Below, in pieces: positions 35,061-43,438 of a DNA stretch of 64,000 nucleotides. This stretch comes from JAAYUD01 sp041907665 (lineage in GTDB: Bacteria > Bacteroidota > Bacteroidia > Bacteroidales > Bacteroidaceae). The DNA is taken from assembly GCA_041907665.1 (NCBI GenBank), contig JAYRGW010000011.1, forward strand, positions 10,654-74,653, written 5' to 3'. Positions within the stretch are counted from its first letter, which is position 1. Every line of letters begins with the position of its first letter. The notes under the pieces are model-generated. The model did no database searches, was not told the DNA's origin, and saw nothing but the letters and a program-made list of their open reading frames with translations. Position numbers and translations under genes: made by a program.

Positions 35061-36719
35061 ATGGATTTCTTAGATAGTCTACTTTTCGTGCCATCGTCTA
35101 TTCAAGCTATTGTCGTTCTGTCGATAATATGTGCGGCGGGTTTGGCTTTGGGCAAGGTTCGAATACTTGGCATTTCGTTGGGAGTCGCTTTTGTGTTTTT
35201 TGTTGGAATTGTAGCCGGTCATTTTGGGTTGAAGTTGGAACCTCATGTGTTGGATTATGCAGAAAGTTTCGGTCTCATTCTTTTTATTTATGCGTTAGGA
35301 CTCCAGGTAGGTCCGGGCTTCTTCAGCTCTTTTTTGCATGGTGGAGTAATGCTTAATGCATGGGGATTGGTTTTGATTTTTACAGGAACAGCTCTGGCTT
35401 TGATATTAGGGAAATTGTGTTCGGTATCGATTCCCGATATGATGGGTATCTTGTGTGGTGCCACTACCAATACTCCTGCACTTGGTGCTGCTCAACAAGC
35501 ACTCGAATCGATTCATATATCGAGTAGCGAAGCTGCTTTAGGATGTGCTGTGGCTTATCCTTTGGGCGTAGTCGGAGTGATATTGGCTATTTTGTTCATA
35601 AAGAAATTCTTTGTGCGTCCTGCCGATATGAAAGTACATAACATTGATCATAACGATACATATATTGCTGCATATAATGTTTGTAATCCGGCTCTTTATG
35701 GCAAAACGATTCGGCAGGTAGTTGACAAAAGTCATCTCAAATTTGTTATCTCTCGTTTATGGCGTAACAATCAGGTTATTGTCCCCAGTTCTATACAGAA
35801 ATTGGAAAAAGGTGATAGTGTGTTGATTGTAGCAACAGAGCAAGAAGTGGAAGAACTGGAAATCATCTTCGGAAAGAAAGAAGAAAAAGACTGGAATAGT
35901 GGCAAGATCGATTGGAATGCTGTAGATGGTGAAATAGAATCGCGCAATGTCATTGTCTCTCGTCCCGAACTAAATGGTAAGCGATTGGGTGATTTGCAAA
36001 TCCGTAAAAGTTACGGCATTAACATCAGTAGGGTGACTCGTGGCGATGTAAAACTGCTTGCAACTTACGATCTTCGGCTTCTGTATGGGGATACTCTGAC
36101 AATAGTAGGCAAACGTGAAGCGATTGACAATGTAGCAAAATTCTTCGGTAACACTATGAAGAATTTGAACGAACCCAACATGATGGCTATATTTATCGGC
36201 ATGATACTTGGGTTGGTAGTAGGATTCTTTCCCATCAATATATGGGGTATGAGTGCTCCTGTTCGTTTGGGAATTGCAGGTGGCCCTATTATAGTTGGTA
36301 TACTTGTCGGTACTTTCGGACCGCGTTTCCATTTGATCACTTATACAACAGTCAGCGCCAATCTGATGCTTCGCAAATTGGGACTGTCACTTTATCTTGC
36401 ATGTTTGGGCATTTCGGCAGGGGCAAGGTTCTTTGAGGTTGTTGTCCGTCCGGAGGGATTGATGTGGATAGGGCTCGGTTTCCTTATTACATTTGTTCCC
36501 GTTGTAATAACAGGAGTTATCGTATTGAAGCTGCATAAAATAGATTTTCCTTCTATCTCTGGAATGTTATGTGGAAGTATGGCCAATCCTATGGCTTTGA
36601 CATATCTCAATGATATTATGCCGGGCGAAAGAGCATCGGTAAGTTACGCTACGGTATATCCCATTTCCATGTTTGTAAGGGTTATTATTGTGCAGGTTAT
36701 CGTGATGTTCTTTGTCTGA
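35061..36719 (+). CDS. AspT/YidE-family putative transporter with RCK domains
   Basis: The 552-residue protein has two blocks of about five membrane helices flanking a cytosolic part with two TrkA-C (RCK-C) domains. Each membrane block ends with the family motif: MGILCGATTNTPALGAAQQA near residue 133 and SGMLCGSMANPMALTYLNDI near 510. The RCK-C parts are around YGKTIRQVVDKSHLKFVISR and LNGKRLGDLQIRKSYGINIS. Relatives include the aspartate:alanine exchanger AspT, but many members are orphans, so the substrate is open. The stop codon lies 4 bp from that of ispF on the other strand. Confidence 0.88.
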   Translation: MDFLDSLLFVPSSIQAIVVLSIICAAGLALGKVRILGISLGVAFVFFVGIVAGHFGLKLEPHVLDYAESFGLILFIYALGLQVGPGFFSSFLHGGVMLNAWGLVLIFTGTALALILGKLCSVSIPDMMGILCGATTNTPALGAAQQALESIHISSSEAALGCAVAYPLGVVGVILAILFIKKFFVRPADMKVHNIDHNDTYIAAYNVCNPALYGKTIRQVVDKSHLKFVISRLWRNNQVIVPSSIQKLEKGDSVLIVATEQEVEELEIIFGKKEEKDWNSGKIDWNAVDGEIESRNVIVSRPELNGKRLGDLQIRKSYGINISRVTRGDVKLLATYDLRLLYGDTLTIVGKREAIDNVAKFFGNTMKNLNEPNMMAIFIGMILGLVVGFFPINIWGMSAPVRLGIAGGPIIVGILVGTFGPRFHLITYTTVSANLMLRKLGLSLYLACLGISAGARFFEVVVRPEGLMWIGLGFLITFVPVVITGVIVLKLHKIDFPSISGMLCGSMANPMALTYLNDIMPGERASVSYATVYPISMFVRVIIVQVIVMFFV

Positions 36720-36723
36720 AAGC

Positions 36724-37215
36724 TTATTTCTTTTCAGAAATCTTCTCAATTAATACTGTCGCATAGGCCGAAATACCTTCTTTGCGTCCCGTAAAACCGA
36801 GTTTCTCTGTTGTGGTGGCCTTGATAGATACACAATCATTCTCTATTCCCATCACGTTTGCCAAGGTTTGTTGCATGGATGGGATATGTGGGTTTAGTTT
36901 GGGCTGTTCGGCACAAATAGTCGCATCGATATTACCAATGGTATATCCCTTATCATATAAAAGAGCCACGGTTTCGCGGAGTAATACTTTGCTGTCTATA
37001 TTGTGATAACGTTCGTCGCTATCAGGAAAGTGATAACCTATGTCACGTAAATTTGCGGCACCCAAAAGTGCATCACAAATGGCATGAATCAAAACATCGG
37101 CATCCGAGTGCCCCAGCAATCCCATCGAGTGTGCTATATTGATGCCGCCTAGGAATAATTTCCGCCCTTCTACCAACTGATGGACATCATATCCAAAACC
37201 TACTCTAATATTCAT
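36724..37215 (-). CDS. ispF: 2-C-methyl-D-erythritol 2,4-cyclodiphosphate synthase
   Basis: The 163-residue enzyme acts in the MEP isoprenoid pathway. The metal-binding DVH is in VGFGYDVHQLVEGRKLFLGG (residues 4-23), the second ligand is the histidine in LLGHSDADVLIHA, and the CDP-binding part is ATTTEKLGFTGRKEGISAYA. Length is normal. It is followed upstream by an FAH-family gene 17 bp away and then rex, all on the minus strand, suggesting one transcription unit starting at the rex promoter. Confidence 0.96.
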   Translation of the reverse strand: MNIRVGFGYDVHQLVEGRKLFLGGINIAHSMGLLGHSDADVLIHAICDALLGAANLRDIGYHFPDSDERYHNIDSKVLLRETVALLYDKGYTIGNIDATICAEQPKLNPHIPSMQQTLANVMGIENDCVSIKATTTEKLGFTGRKEGISAYATVLIEKISEKK

Positions 37216-37232
37216 GGTTGTTATTTAAATAG

Positions 37233-37832
37233 TTATCTGATGTGGAAATCAAAAAGCAATTCATTCTCCAAATATCCTTGTAAACGTTCTCCGATATGTA
37301 CTTCTGTTACACCCATAGCTCCCATGTATATCAAATCCCCCGTTTTCATGGTATAATAGTTACTCAGATGAGATATGGCTTGTTCAATATGAAGAGTCAG
37401 AGGTTGCATAGTACCTTCTTGGATGGTCTTGCCATCGCAACATAATTTGAAGCTTATCGTATCCAATGATTTGAAGTGATCTAGTGCAACAAAGTTGCCA
37501 ATAACCGCTGAGCCGTCAAAAGAATTACTAACCTCCCATGGCAATGTTTTCTCTTGACATTTCTGGAGTATATCTCCGGCACAAATATCAAGACCTGTTG
37601 TTATTGCATCAAAATAACGATATGCGAAGCGCTCAGTTATATTTTTACCCAATTTGGATACTCTGATAACCGGATGCATAGAAACTGTCACACAACTCGT
37701 GAAATCTGGAATAAAGAAAGGTTTGTTGTTCTTCTGTAAAGCCGAATCCGGTTTCATAAAATGAAACGGTTCTTGCAATGGGTTGTATGTGTCTAATTGG
37801 TTGTTGTTATTTCCTATCAGGATAATTTTCAT
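37233..37832 (-). CDS. Fumarylacetoacetate hydrolase (FAH)-family protein
   Basis: The 199-residue protein has the FAH/2-hydroxyhepta-diene-dioate isomerase fold: HPVIRVSKLGKNI, the central FDAITTGLDICAGDILQ, and the late loop KTGDLIYMGAMGVTEVHIGE that replaces the common GDLIFTGTP motif. Members hydrolyse or decarboxylate beta-keto acids such as oxaloacetate with Mg2+; this one is not assignable. The start overlaps the 3' end of rex by 26 bp, so translation is probably coupled. Confidence 0.82.
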   Translation of the reverse strand: MKIILIGNNNNQLDTYNPLQEPFHFMKPDSALQKNNKPFFIPDFTSCVTVSMHPVIRVSKLGKNITERFAYRYFDAITTGLDICAGDILQKCQEKTLPWEVSNSFDGSAVIGNFVALDHFKSLDTISFKLCCDGKTIQEGTMQPLTLHIEQAISHLSNYYTMKTGDLIYMGAMGVTEVHIGERLQGYLENELLFDFHIR

Positions 37833-38484
37833 CCGTATTTTCTTTTAGTCTATTGAACATGAGTGCCAAGTGGGCATAGAGTGACGTGTTTTGTACTACA
37901 ATACTTTCGGGAACTCGAATGCGGAAAGGAGTAAAGTTCCATATTGCTTTTATACCGCCTTCTATCATTATATCGGTAATACTTTGCGCTATTTCTATGG
38001 GTACAGTCAAGATACCTATCTTCACGCTATACATCTCTGCCTTTTTTGGGAAATCGTCTGTATGAAATATAGGTATCCCGTTTACTTTTGTTCCTACCAG
38101 TGCGGGGTTGATGTCGAAAGCTGCAACAATTTCGAGTCCGAAGTGGGAGAGTCCTGAATCATCAAGTAAAGCAGCGCCCAAACTACCGGCTCCGAAAAGA
38201 AAAGCTTTGTGAATACCGACAAACCCTAAAAAGAATTCGAGGACGGAGATGAGTGAATCTATTTCGTATCCTACTCTTGTCCGACCAGATATATTGACGT
38301 ATGACAAATCTTTTGCAATTTGAGAAGAATCTATGCCTGTCTCTTTGGCCAATTGGGTCGATGAGACAAAACGTTCGCCCTTTTGCTTGAGCAATTTTGA
38401 ATTGGACAGATACCAAGGTAATCGGCGGATAGTCGGTTCTGGAATCTTGTTCTTCGTCTTAGGCGATCTTATCTCATTATTCAT
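37807..38484 (-). CDS. rex: Redox-sensing transcriptional repressor Rex
   Basis: The 225-residue protein has an N-terminal winged helix (PEPTIRRLPWYLSNSKLLKQ, then SSTQLAKETGIDSSQIAKDL) and a C-terminal Rossmann domain (KAFLFGAGSLGAALLDDSGL, GxGxxG near residue 95). Rex binds DNA at low NADH/NAD+ and lets go when NADH rises. I chose the ATG at 38484 (MNNEIRSPKTKNKIPEPTI) because an exact promoter lies at 38510-38542; an ATG at 38541 would be inside it. Confidence 0.93.
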   Translation of the reverse strand: MNNEIRSPKTKNKIPEPTIRRLPWYLSNSKLLKQKGERFVSSTQLAKETGIDSSQIAKDLSYVNISGRTRVGYEIDSLISVLEFFLGFVGIHKAFLFGAGSLGAALLDDSGLSHFGLEIVAAFDINPALVGTKVNGIPIFHTDDFPKKAEMYSVKIGILTVPIEIAQSITDIMIEGGIKAIWNFTPFRIRVPESIVVQNTSLYAHLALMFNRLKENTDENYPDRK

Positions 38485-38509
38485 TTGTGTATTTCCGTTA
38501 TTTAAGTTA

Positions 38510-38542
38510 CAAAAATATGGATTATTTTCCGAATATCCCAAA
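38510..38542 (-). promoter_or_regulatory. Promoter of rex
   Basis: On the minus strand TTTG (38542-38539) and TATTTTTG (38517-38510) are 21 bp apart. Transcription would start near 38503, about 19 nt before the ATG. Confidence 0.75.
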
Positions 38543-38769
38543 ACTCTCTTTTGTTTTATTCTATCGTTCTATTCTATTGCAACTCTATCATTATTTTAGT
38601 TCTGTTTTCTCTACTTCTTTTATGTGCGGGTTTAATATCATACATTGGTTGTTTGATTATGATTCTTATAGTGTATTACTATCATTTTATGTTGTTTTCC
38701 CAATCTGTTCTATTTCTCTTGAAGAGGTTAGGGGTAAATGCTTTTTTCCCTCGTTTTTTCTCTAAATTT

Positions 38770-38843
38770 CCTAACGCTCTAGAATTAAATATTTCCGTCC
38801 ATCCGGTCGGCTCTCTATTTTTTTTCGATTCTAGAGCGTTAGG
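38770..38843. repeat. 16-bp perfect inverted repeat in a gene-free region
   Basis: CCTAACGCTCTAGAAT (38770-38785) and ATTCTAGAGCGTTAGG (38828-38843) are exact reverse complements around 42 bp. The plus-strand right arm is followed by CTTTTTATC. No gene ends on the plus strand here, since rex is transcribed away. The surrounding 38543-38930 is T-rich and shows no convincing gene. Confidence 0.75.
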
Positions 38844-38930
38844 CTTTTTATCAGAAAAGTAGCTTTTAAAGGTAAAATAAGGTAGTTCTAAAAAGGACAA
38901 TCTACAGATACACATTATATATGCAAAAAA

Positions 38931-39450
38931 TACAAAAGTAAATTACTGATGTGAATTTACAAAAGTAAACTAGGGACGCCGATGGTGTGGTGTGAAGTAA
39001 TAGATGGTAATATTTAGGCATATTACAATAATACTTTTGTGATTTCACCGAAGTAAAGTACTTTTGTGATTTACTTTTGTATAGTACTTAACAAATTATT
39101 ATTTTATATACAAATATTTATAAATCAGCTATATATGTCTTATTATATGAAGTTAAGCACTAAAAAATGACGCTTATTTCCCCTCCCATACCGCTTCTAT
39201 ACCTTTTATGTGTGCATATGTGCTATATTTTGTATTAATTATCAATCATTTACATTATTCACATGAATAATTACTTAATACTTTGTTTATAGCTATTACA
39301 CTTGTCATTTATGACTTTCATATTGTATAATTACATTTATACTATTACGTTTATATTTGTAATAATTGATAAATTACAAAAATAGTTTGTATATTTGGAA
39401 TGTTTGCATTACTTTTGTGAGGTAATGCTAATTTCTTTACTTTTGTGATA
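38931..39450. repeat. Dispersed TACTTTTGTGA repeats upstream of the XRE-type gene
   Basis: At least seven copies of TACTTTTGtga or its complement lie at 38931-38940 and 38957-38968 (reverse), and at 39032-39043, 39059-39070, 39072-39082, 39410-39420 and 39438-39450 (forward). The core TACTTTTG equals the Bacteroidetes -7 consensus TAnnTTTG. The last two copies form an exact promoter. Between 39085 and 39400 the sequence is AT-rich with no gene. The repeats look like regulator binding sites or a stack of promoters. Confidence 0.75.
39414..39445 (+). promoter_or_regulatory. Promoter of the XRE-type regulator gene
   Basis: TTTG at 39414-39417 and TACTTTTG at 39438-39445 are 20 bp apart. Both lie in copies of the TACTTTTGTGA repeat. 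The start would be near 39452, 24 nt before the ATG. Confidence 0.75.
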
Positions 39451-39475
39451 AAACGATATTTAGAACATTAATTTT

Positions 39476-40096
39476 ATGGAGACGAATACGAACGAAATCA
39501 GCGACAGAATCAAAGCGGTGATGAATAAGGTCGGTAAAAACTCTATTACTTTTTCCGAAGAAATCGGAATCCAGCAATCGACTCTTTCGCATATTCTAAA
39601 CGGTCGTAATCGACCAAGTTTGGATGTTGTCATGAAAATCAGCCAACGTTATCCCGAGATAAGTCTTGATTGGTTGATCAACGGTCAGGGAGATATGGAT
39701 TCCGATAAACATGATGTCGAACTGGAGCAAGAAAGAATGGTCAATCGTAGTTCTGGTTCGTACAATGGTTCTCCATCCTATAACGAATCTTCTCCTTATG
39801 GCGATGCATCTTCGTACAAAGGTTCTTCTACTACTCCATCGGCTGTAGATAGTTCGCCTTTTGCCTCTGGTAGTTCAAGGGGACGTACCGAAATGCCCGA
39901 TTTATTTGCTCAAAACGACGAAAAGACGCCTTCAGGTTCTCAGCGTCTCATTTCTCAAGGCGGTATGAATCGTTCTGATATGCCATTTCCTCCTAAAGAA
40001 GTTATCAAATATGTAGAGAAACCGTGCAAGAAGATAACGGAGATCATTATCTATTATGACGATAATACTTGGGAGAAGTTTACTTGCGAAAAGTAA
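39476..40096 (+). CDS. XRE-type helix-turn-helix regulator with Ser/Gly-rich linker
   Basis: The 206-residue protein has an N-terminal XRE-like helix-turn-helix (residues 5-70: SDRIKAVMNKVGKNSITFSE, then IGIQQSTLSHILNGRNRPSL) like those of phage repressors. Residues 85-150 form a low-complexity Ser/Gly/Tyr-rich linker (SGSYNGSPSYNESSPYGDAS). The C-terminal 50 residues (EVIKYVEKPCKKITEIIIYY then DDNTWEKF) form a short beta/alpha tail common in Bacteroides homologues. It is flanked by TACTTTTGTGA repeats upstream and by a 22-bp-periodic array downstream. Autoregulation through the upstream repeats is inference. Confidence 0.85.
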   Translation: METNTNEISDRIKAVMNKVGKNSITFSEEIGIQQSTLSHILNGRNRPSLDVVMKISQRYPEISLDWLINGQGDMDSDKHDVELEQERMVNRSSGSYNGSPSYNESSPYGDASSYKGSSTTPSAVDSSPFASGSSRGRTEMPDLFAQNDEKTPSGSQRLISQGGMNRSDMPFPPKEVIKYVEKPCKKITEIIIYYDDNTWEKFTCEK

Positions 40097-40125
40097 GCGA
40101 TTCGCTTTTCTTATTTTAAAATAAC

Positions 40126-40367
40126 GGATATGTATTAAGTCAGCGGCGCATATTATAGTGAAAAGTAATCGATATGTTCATGCAAAGCGGTATGTATTAT
40201 ATTTGAAAGTGGCTGATTAGTACTAGATAAATAGTGTGTATTCTACTCTGAAGTAACCGATTAATGTTAGATAAGTGATGTGCATTACCGCCAAAAGCAA
40301 AGTGTATTACCGTCAAGAGCAAATAATTCGTATTAAGTAAGCGATTTGTATCATAGTTTATTGTTAC
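40126..40367. repeat. 22-bp-periodic degenerate array E (about 11 units)
   Basis: Cutting the sequence every 22 bp from 40126 aligns eleven units. The best pair, 40280-40301 and 40302-40323, agrees at 18 or 19 of 22 positions and shares the start GTGyATTACCG. Other units keep a TATTA-like block at positions 4-8 and AAGyrA near positions 16-21, for example AAGTAAGCGAT in 40324-40345 and AAGTGAT in 40258-40279. It lies between the XRE-type gene and the broken integrase. The remaining 40368-40623 holds only a possible -7 box, TATCTTTG, at 40487-40494. Confidence 0.65.
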
Positions 40368-40623
40368 ATACAATCAAATTAAAGTCTAAAACCTCCAATA
40401 GAGGCACTGATCAGGTATGTTTTCTGGTTTTTATTTTTGTATCAAATATAATTGTCGCATATTAGTCGGCTATCCATTAGAATTCGTATCTTTGCCAATA
40501 GCATATAATATATTATGGTAGAGCAAAGGCAAGAAAAAGGGATGAATCTGAAATATGATTTGCCCCTTCATTTTTTTCAAGCCTTTTGGACTCTTACCAG
40601 ATAACAATAATTCAGATTTTATT

Positions 40624-41548
40624 ATGAAGAAGAAAACAATTTGCGAAATTTCGGCCTTATGGAAAGAAGACAAAAAGAAGTATGTCAAACAGTCTACTTA
40701 TTCCCTGTATGCGCTTATACTCGAAAATCATATATTGCCTGCATTCGGTAAATTATATGAATTAGAAGAAGAAACAGTGCAAGAATTTATACTACACGAA
40801 ATAAGTTCGGGACTTAGCAACAAGACTATTAAAGATATTCTCATCGTATTGAAGATGGTTATGAAGTTTGGTGCTAAAAATAAGCTTATAGAGTATCAGG
40901 AATGGGATATTAAGTTCCCTACGGAAAGAAAAAAACACGAATTGGAAGTGTTGAGTATCTGCAATCAAAAGAAATTGATGAAGTATATCAATGAAAACTT
41001 TACGTTTAAGAATCTTGGTATCTATATTTGTCTGAGTGCGGGACTCAGAATAGGCGAGATATGTGCTTTGGCCTGGAATGATATTGATGTGGATGCAGGA
41101 GTTATTTATATCAGAAAGACAATTGAAAGGATTTATATTGTCGAAGGGGAGAAAAGGTATACCGAGTTGATTATTGGCACGCCAAAAACGAAAAATTCTA
41201 TTCGAGAGATACCTATGAAAGGGGATATGATGAAAATGATAAAGCCTTTGAAGAAAGTTGTGAACGAGAATTTCTTTGTACTCACTAACGAAAGTAAACC
41301 TACCGAACCGAGGACTTATCGCAACTATTATAACAAATTGATGGACAAGCTGGATATACCCCAAACTCAAGTTTCATGGGCTACGACACAGTTTTGCCAC
41401 TCGTTGCATAGAAAGCAATTGCGATTACAAAACAGTAAGCGTCATATTAGGGCATTCCAACATCAGTACGACTCTCAACCTCTATGTACACCCTAATATG
41501 GAGCAGAAAAAGAAATGTATCGATAAAATGTTTAAGTCCATAAGGTAA
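40624..41548 (+). pseudogene. Tyrosine recombinase/integrase broken by a frameshift near 41371-41374
   Basis: The frame from ATG 40624 encodes an N-terminal SAM-like domain (TICEISALWKEDKKKYVKQS) and the first catalytic arginine in LSAGLRIGEICALAWND near residue 140. At GTTT (41371-41374) the frame shifts by one base. The other frame then continues perfectly with HGLRHSFATRC, VILGHSNISTTLNLYVHP and the stop at 41546-41548, giving the missing HxxR, H and tyrosine. A single extra T explains it. As written the product lacks the nucleophile and should be inactive. No attachment sites or other mobile genes are adjacent. A sequencing error is possible. Confidence 0.88.
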
Positions 41549-41610
41549 AGAATATAGCTATACTCTTCCAATTTGTTCTGCAAAATCGTGGTTATTCGCC
41601 GGCTAAGCAT

Positions 41611-41618
41611 TACCTTTG
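41611..41618 (+). promoter_or_regulatory. Putative -7 element of pyrK-pyrD
   Basis: TACCTTTG fits TAnnTTTG, with a leader of about 40 nt to the ATG at 41664. No TTTG lies 19-21 bp upstream. Confidence 0.45.
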
Positions 41619-41663
41619 CAGCAGTATTCCAAATGATTGCTTCATTTCTAATCAACGCAGTTA

Positions 41664-42449
41664 ATGAAAAAAATATTATCAGATTTCATTGTTTCAGAGA
41701 ATATTCATCTCAATGATCACTATATTTTGCTGAAACTGACTACCGAAGCACCTCTACCCGATATGTTACCGGGGCAATTTGTAGAGGTTCGTATCGATGA
41801 TACGCCCGAGGTGATGCTTCGTCGACCTATTTCTATTAATTTTGTAGACAAAGCCAATAATATGTTGTGGCTGTTAATTCATCTCATCGGCAAGGGGACG
41901 TTCCATCTAGGTACGCTTCGCGAGGGTGATAAGCTCAACTTACTTTTCCCCCTGGGCAACAGCTTTTCGCTGCCCGATTCTTCTATTCCACATGATAAGT
42001 CTTTATTGCTTGTTGGTGGTGGCGCCGGTATTGCTCCCATGTTGCTGTTGGGTAAACTATTAGCCGAGCGTGGCTATCGTCCTACGTTCTTGTTGGGCGC
42101 CCGTAGCAAAGAAGATTTGTTTGAGCTGGAACAGTTCGCCTCGTATGGGGATGTATGTCTCAGTACCGAAGACGGTTCGTTGGGCGAGAAAGGCTTCGTT
42201 ACCCAACATTCCGTATTGGAAAAGAAAACGTTTGCCTGGGTTTATTCTTGTGGTCCCAAACCTATGATGATGGCTGTGGCTCGCTATGCCAAGTCTCACG
42301 GCATAGAATGTGAGGTCTCTCTCGAGAATAAGATGGCATGCGGCTTGGGTGCCTGTCTCTGTTGTGTGGAAGATACGAAAGATGGCAATCAGTGTGTATG
42401 CAAAGAAGGTCCGGTATTCAATATAAATCAACTGAAATGGCAGATTTAA
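41664..42449 (+). CDS. pyrK: Dihydroorotate dehydrogenase B, electron transfer subunit
   Basis: The 261-residue protein passes electrons from PyrD to NAD+. It has an FAD-binding barrel (EVMLRRPISINFVDKANNML), an NAD-binding part (LLLVGGGAGIAPMLLLGKLL) and the 2Fe-2S cysteines near the C-terminus in MACGLGACLCCVEDTKDG, with a fourth in QCVCKEGPVF. The next gene, pyrD, starts 13 bp before its stop in another frame, so the two subunits are translationally coupled. Confidence 0.95.
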   Translation: MKKILSDFIVSENIHLNDHYILLKLTTEAPLPDMLPGQFVEVRIDDTPEVMLRRPISINFVDKANNMLWLLIHLIGKGTFHLGTLREGDKLNLLFPLGNSFSLPDSSIPHDKSLLLVGGGAGIAPMLLLGKLLAERGYRPTFLLGARSKEDLFELEQFASYGDVCLSTEDGSLGEKGFVTQHSVLEKKTFAWVYSCGPKPMMMAVARYAKSHGIECEVSLENKMACGLGACLCCVEDTKDGNQCVCKEGPVFNINQLKWQI

Positions 42450-43348
42450 GTATTAAATTGGGGCAGCTGGATATGATAAATCCGGTGATGACTGCCTCTG
42501 GAACGTTCGGCTACGGCGAAGAGTTTGCCGATTTGGTAGATTTATCACGCATCGGTTGTATCATTGTCAAGGGTACGACGCTCAAACATCGTGAGGGTAA
42601 CCCATATCCCCGCATGGCCGAGACTCCACAAGGTATGCTCAATGCAGTGGGACTGCAAAATAAGGGTGTCGATTATTTCATCGAGCATATTTATCCGCGC
42701 TTGAAGAATATTCCCGCTACCTTTTGCATAAATGTAGCTGGTTCTTCCATCGATGATTACAGTCTTACGGCGCAAATGATAAACGATTTGGAGAATATTC
42801 CTGCCATAGAGCTCAATATTTCTTGTCCCAATGTGAAACAGGGAGGGATGTCGTTCGGAGTGAAACCCGATTGTGCTGCCGAAGTCGTAGCTGCCGTACG
42901 CAAAGTTTATCACAAGACGCTTATCGTCAAACTGTCTCCCAATGTGACAGATATAGCAGAGATTGCTCGCGCTGTAGAATCCGAAGGTGCTGATGCTGTG
43001 TCGCTTATCAATACATTGATGGGTATGGCTGTCGATGCCGAAACGCGTCGTCCGTTGCTGTCTACTGTCACTGGCGGACTGTCTGGTCCGGCTGTAAAAC
43101 CCGTTGCATTGCGCATGGTATGGCAGGTAGCCAAGGCTGTTAAAGTACCGGTGGTAGGTATCGGCGGTATTATGAATGCTACCGATGCGGTAGAATTTAT
43201 GCTTGCCGGTGCTTCGGCTGTCGAGATAGGTACTGCCAACTTTGTAGATCCGTCTGTGACGATGAAAGTGGTTGATGGTATCGACGAATATCTGAATAGG
43301 CACAGCTATAAGTCTGTCCAAGAGATTATAGGCGCATTAGAAGTTTGA
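42437..43348 (+). CDS. pyrD: Dihydroorotate dehydrogenase B, catalytic subunit
   Basis: The 303-residue class 1B enzyme oxidises dihydroorotate to orotate in pyrimidine synthesis. It has MTASGTFGYGEEFADL, the FMN site IVKGTTLKHREGNPYPRMAE, the catalytic cysteine in LNISCPNVKQGGMSFG near residue 130, and the phosphate-binding GIGGIMNATDAVEFMLAGAS. I chose the ATG at 42437 inside the end of pyrK; a 33-residue longer form would read pyrK sequence out of frame. Pairing with PyrK marks the NAD-dependent form. Confidence 0.95.
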   Translation: MADLSIKLGQLDMINPVMTASGTFGYGEEFADLVDLSRIGCIIVKGTTLKHREGNPYPRMAETPQGMLNAVGLQNKGVDYFIEHIYPRLKNIPATFCINVAGSSIDDYSLTAQMINDLENIPAIELNISCPNVKQGGMSFGVKPDCAAEVVAAVRKVYHKTLIVKLSPNVTDIAEIARAVESEGADAVSLINTLMGMAVDAETRRPLLSTVTGGLSGPAVKPVALRMVWQVAKAVKVPVVGIGGIMNATDAVEFMLAGASAVEIGTANFVDPSVTMKVVDGIDEYLNRHSYKSVQEIIGALEV

Positions 43349-43438
43349 TGTGCCTCTTTTGTACATCTATATTAATAAGGAGAGATCGATTATCACTCTC
43401 TCTACAAACGAAAAGTAGAATTTAAAATAGCAATAACA

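Noticed and set aside
38770..38843. Invertible promoter flanked by the 16-bp inverted repeats
   Set aside because: The 42 bp between the arms contain no TAnnTTTG or TTTG pair in either orientation.
38487..38862. Two overlapping plus-strand frames (92 and 103 codons) upstream of the XRE-type gene
   Set aside because: They are Phe/Leu/Tyr-rich because the DNA is T-rich, cross the rex promoter and the inverted repeat, and match no family.
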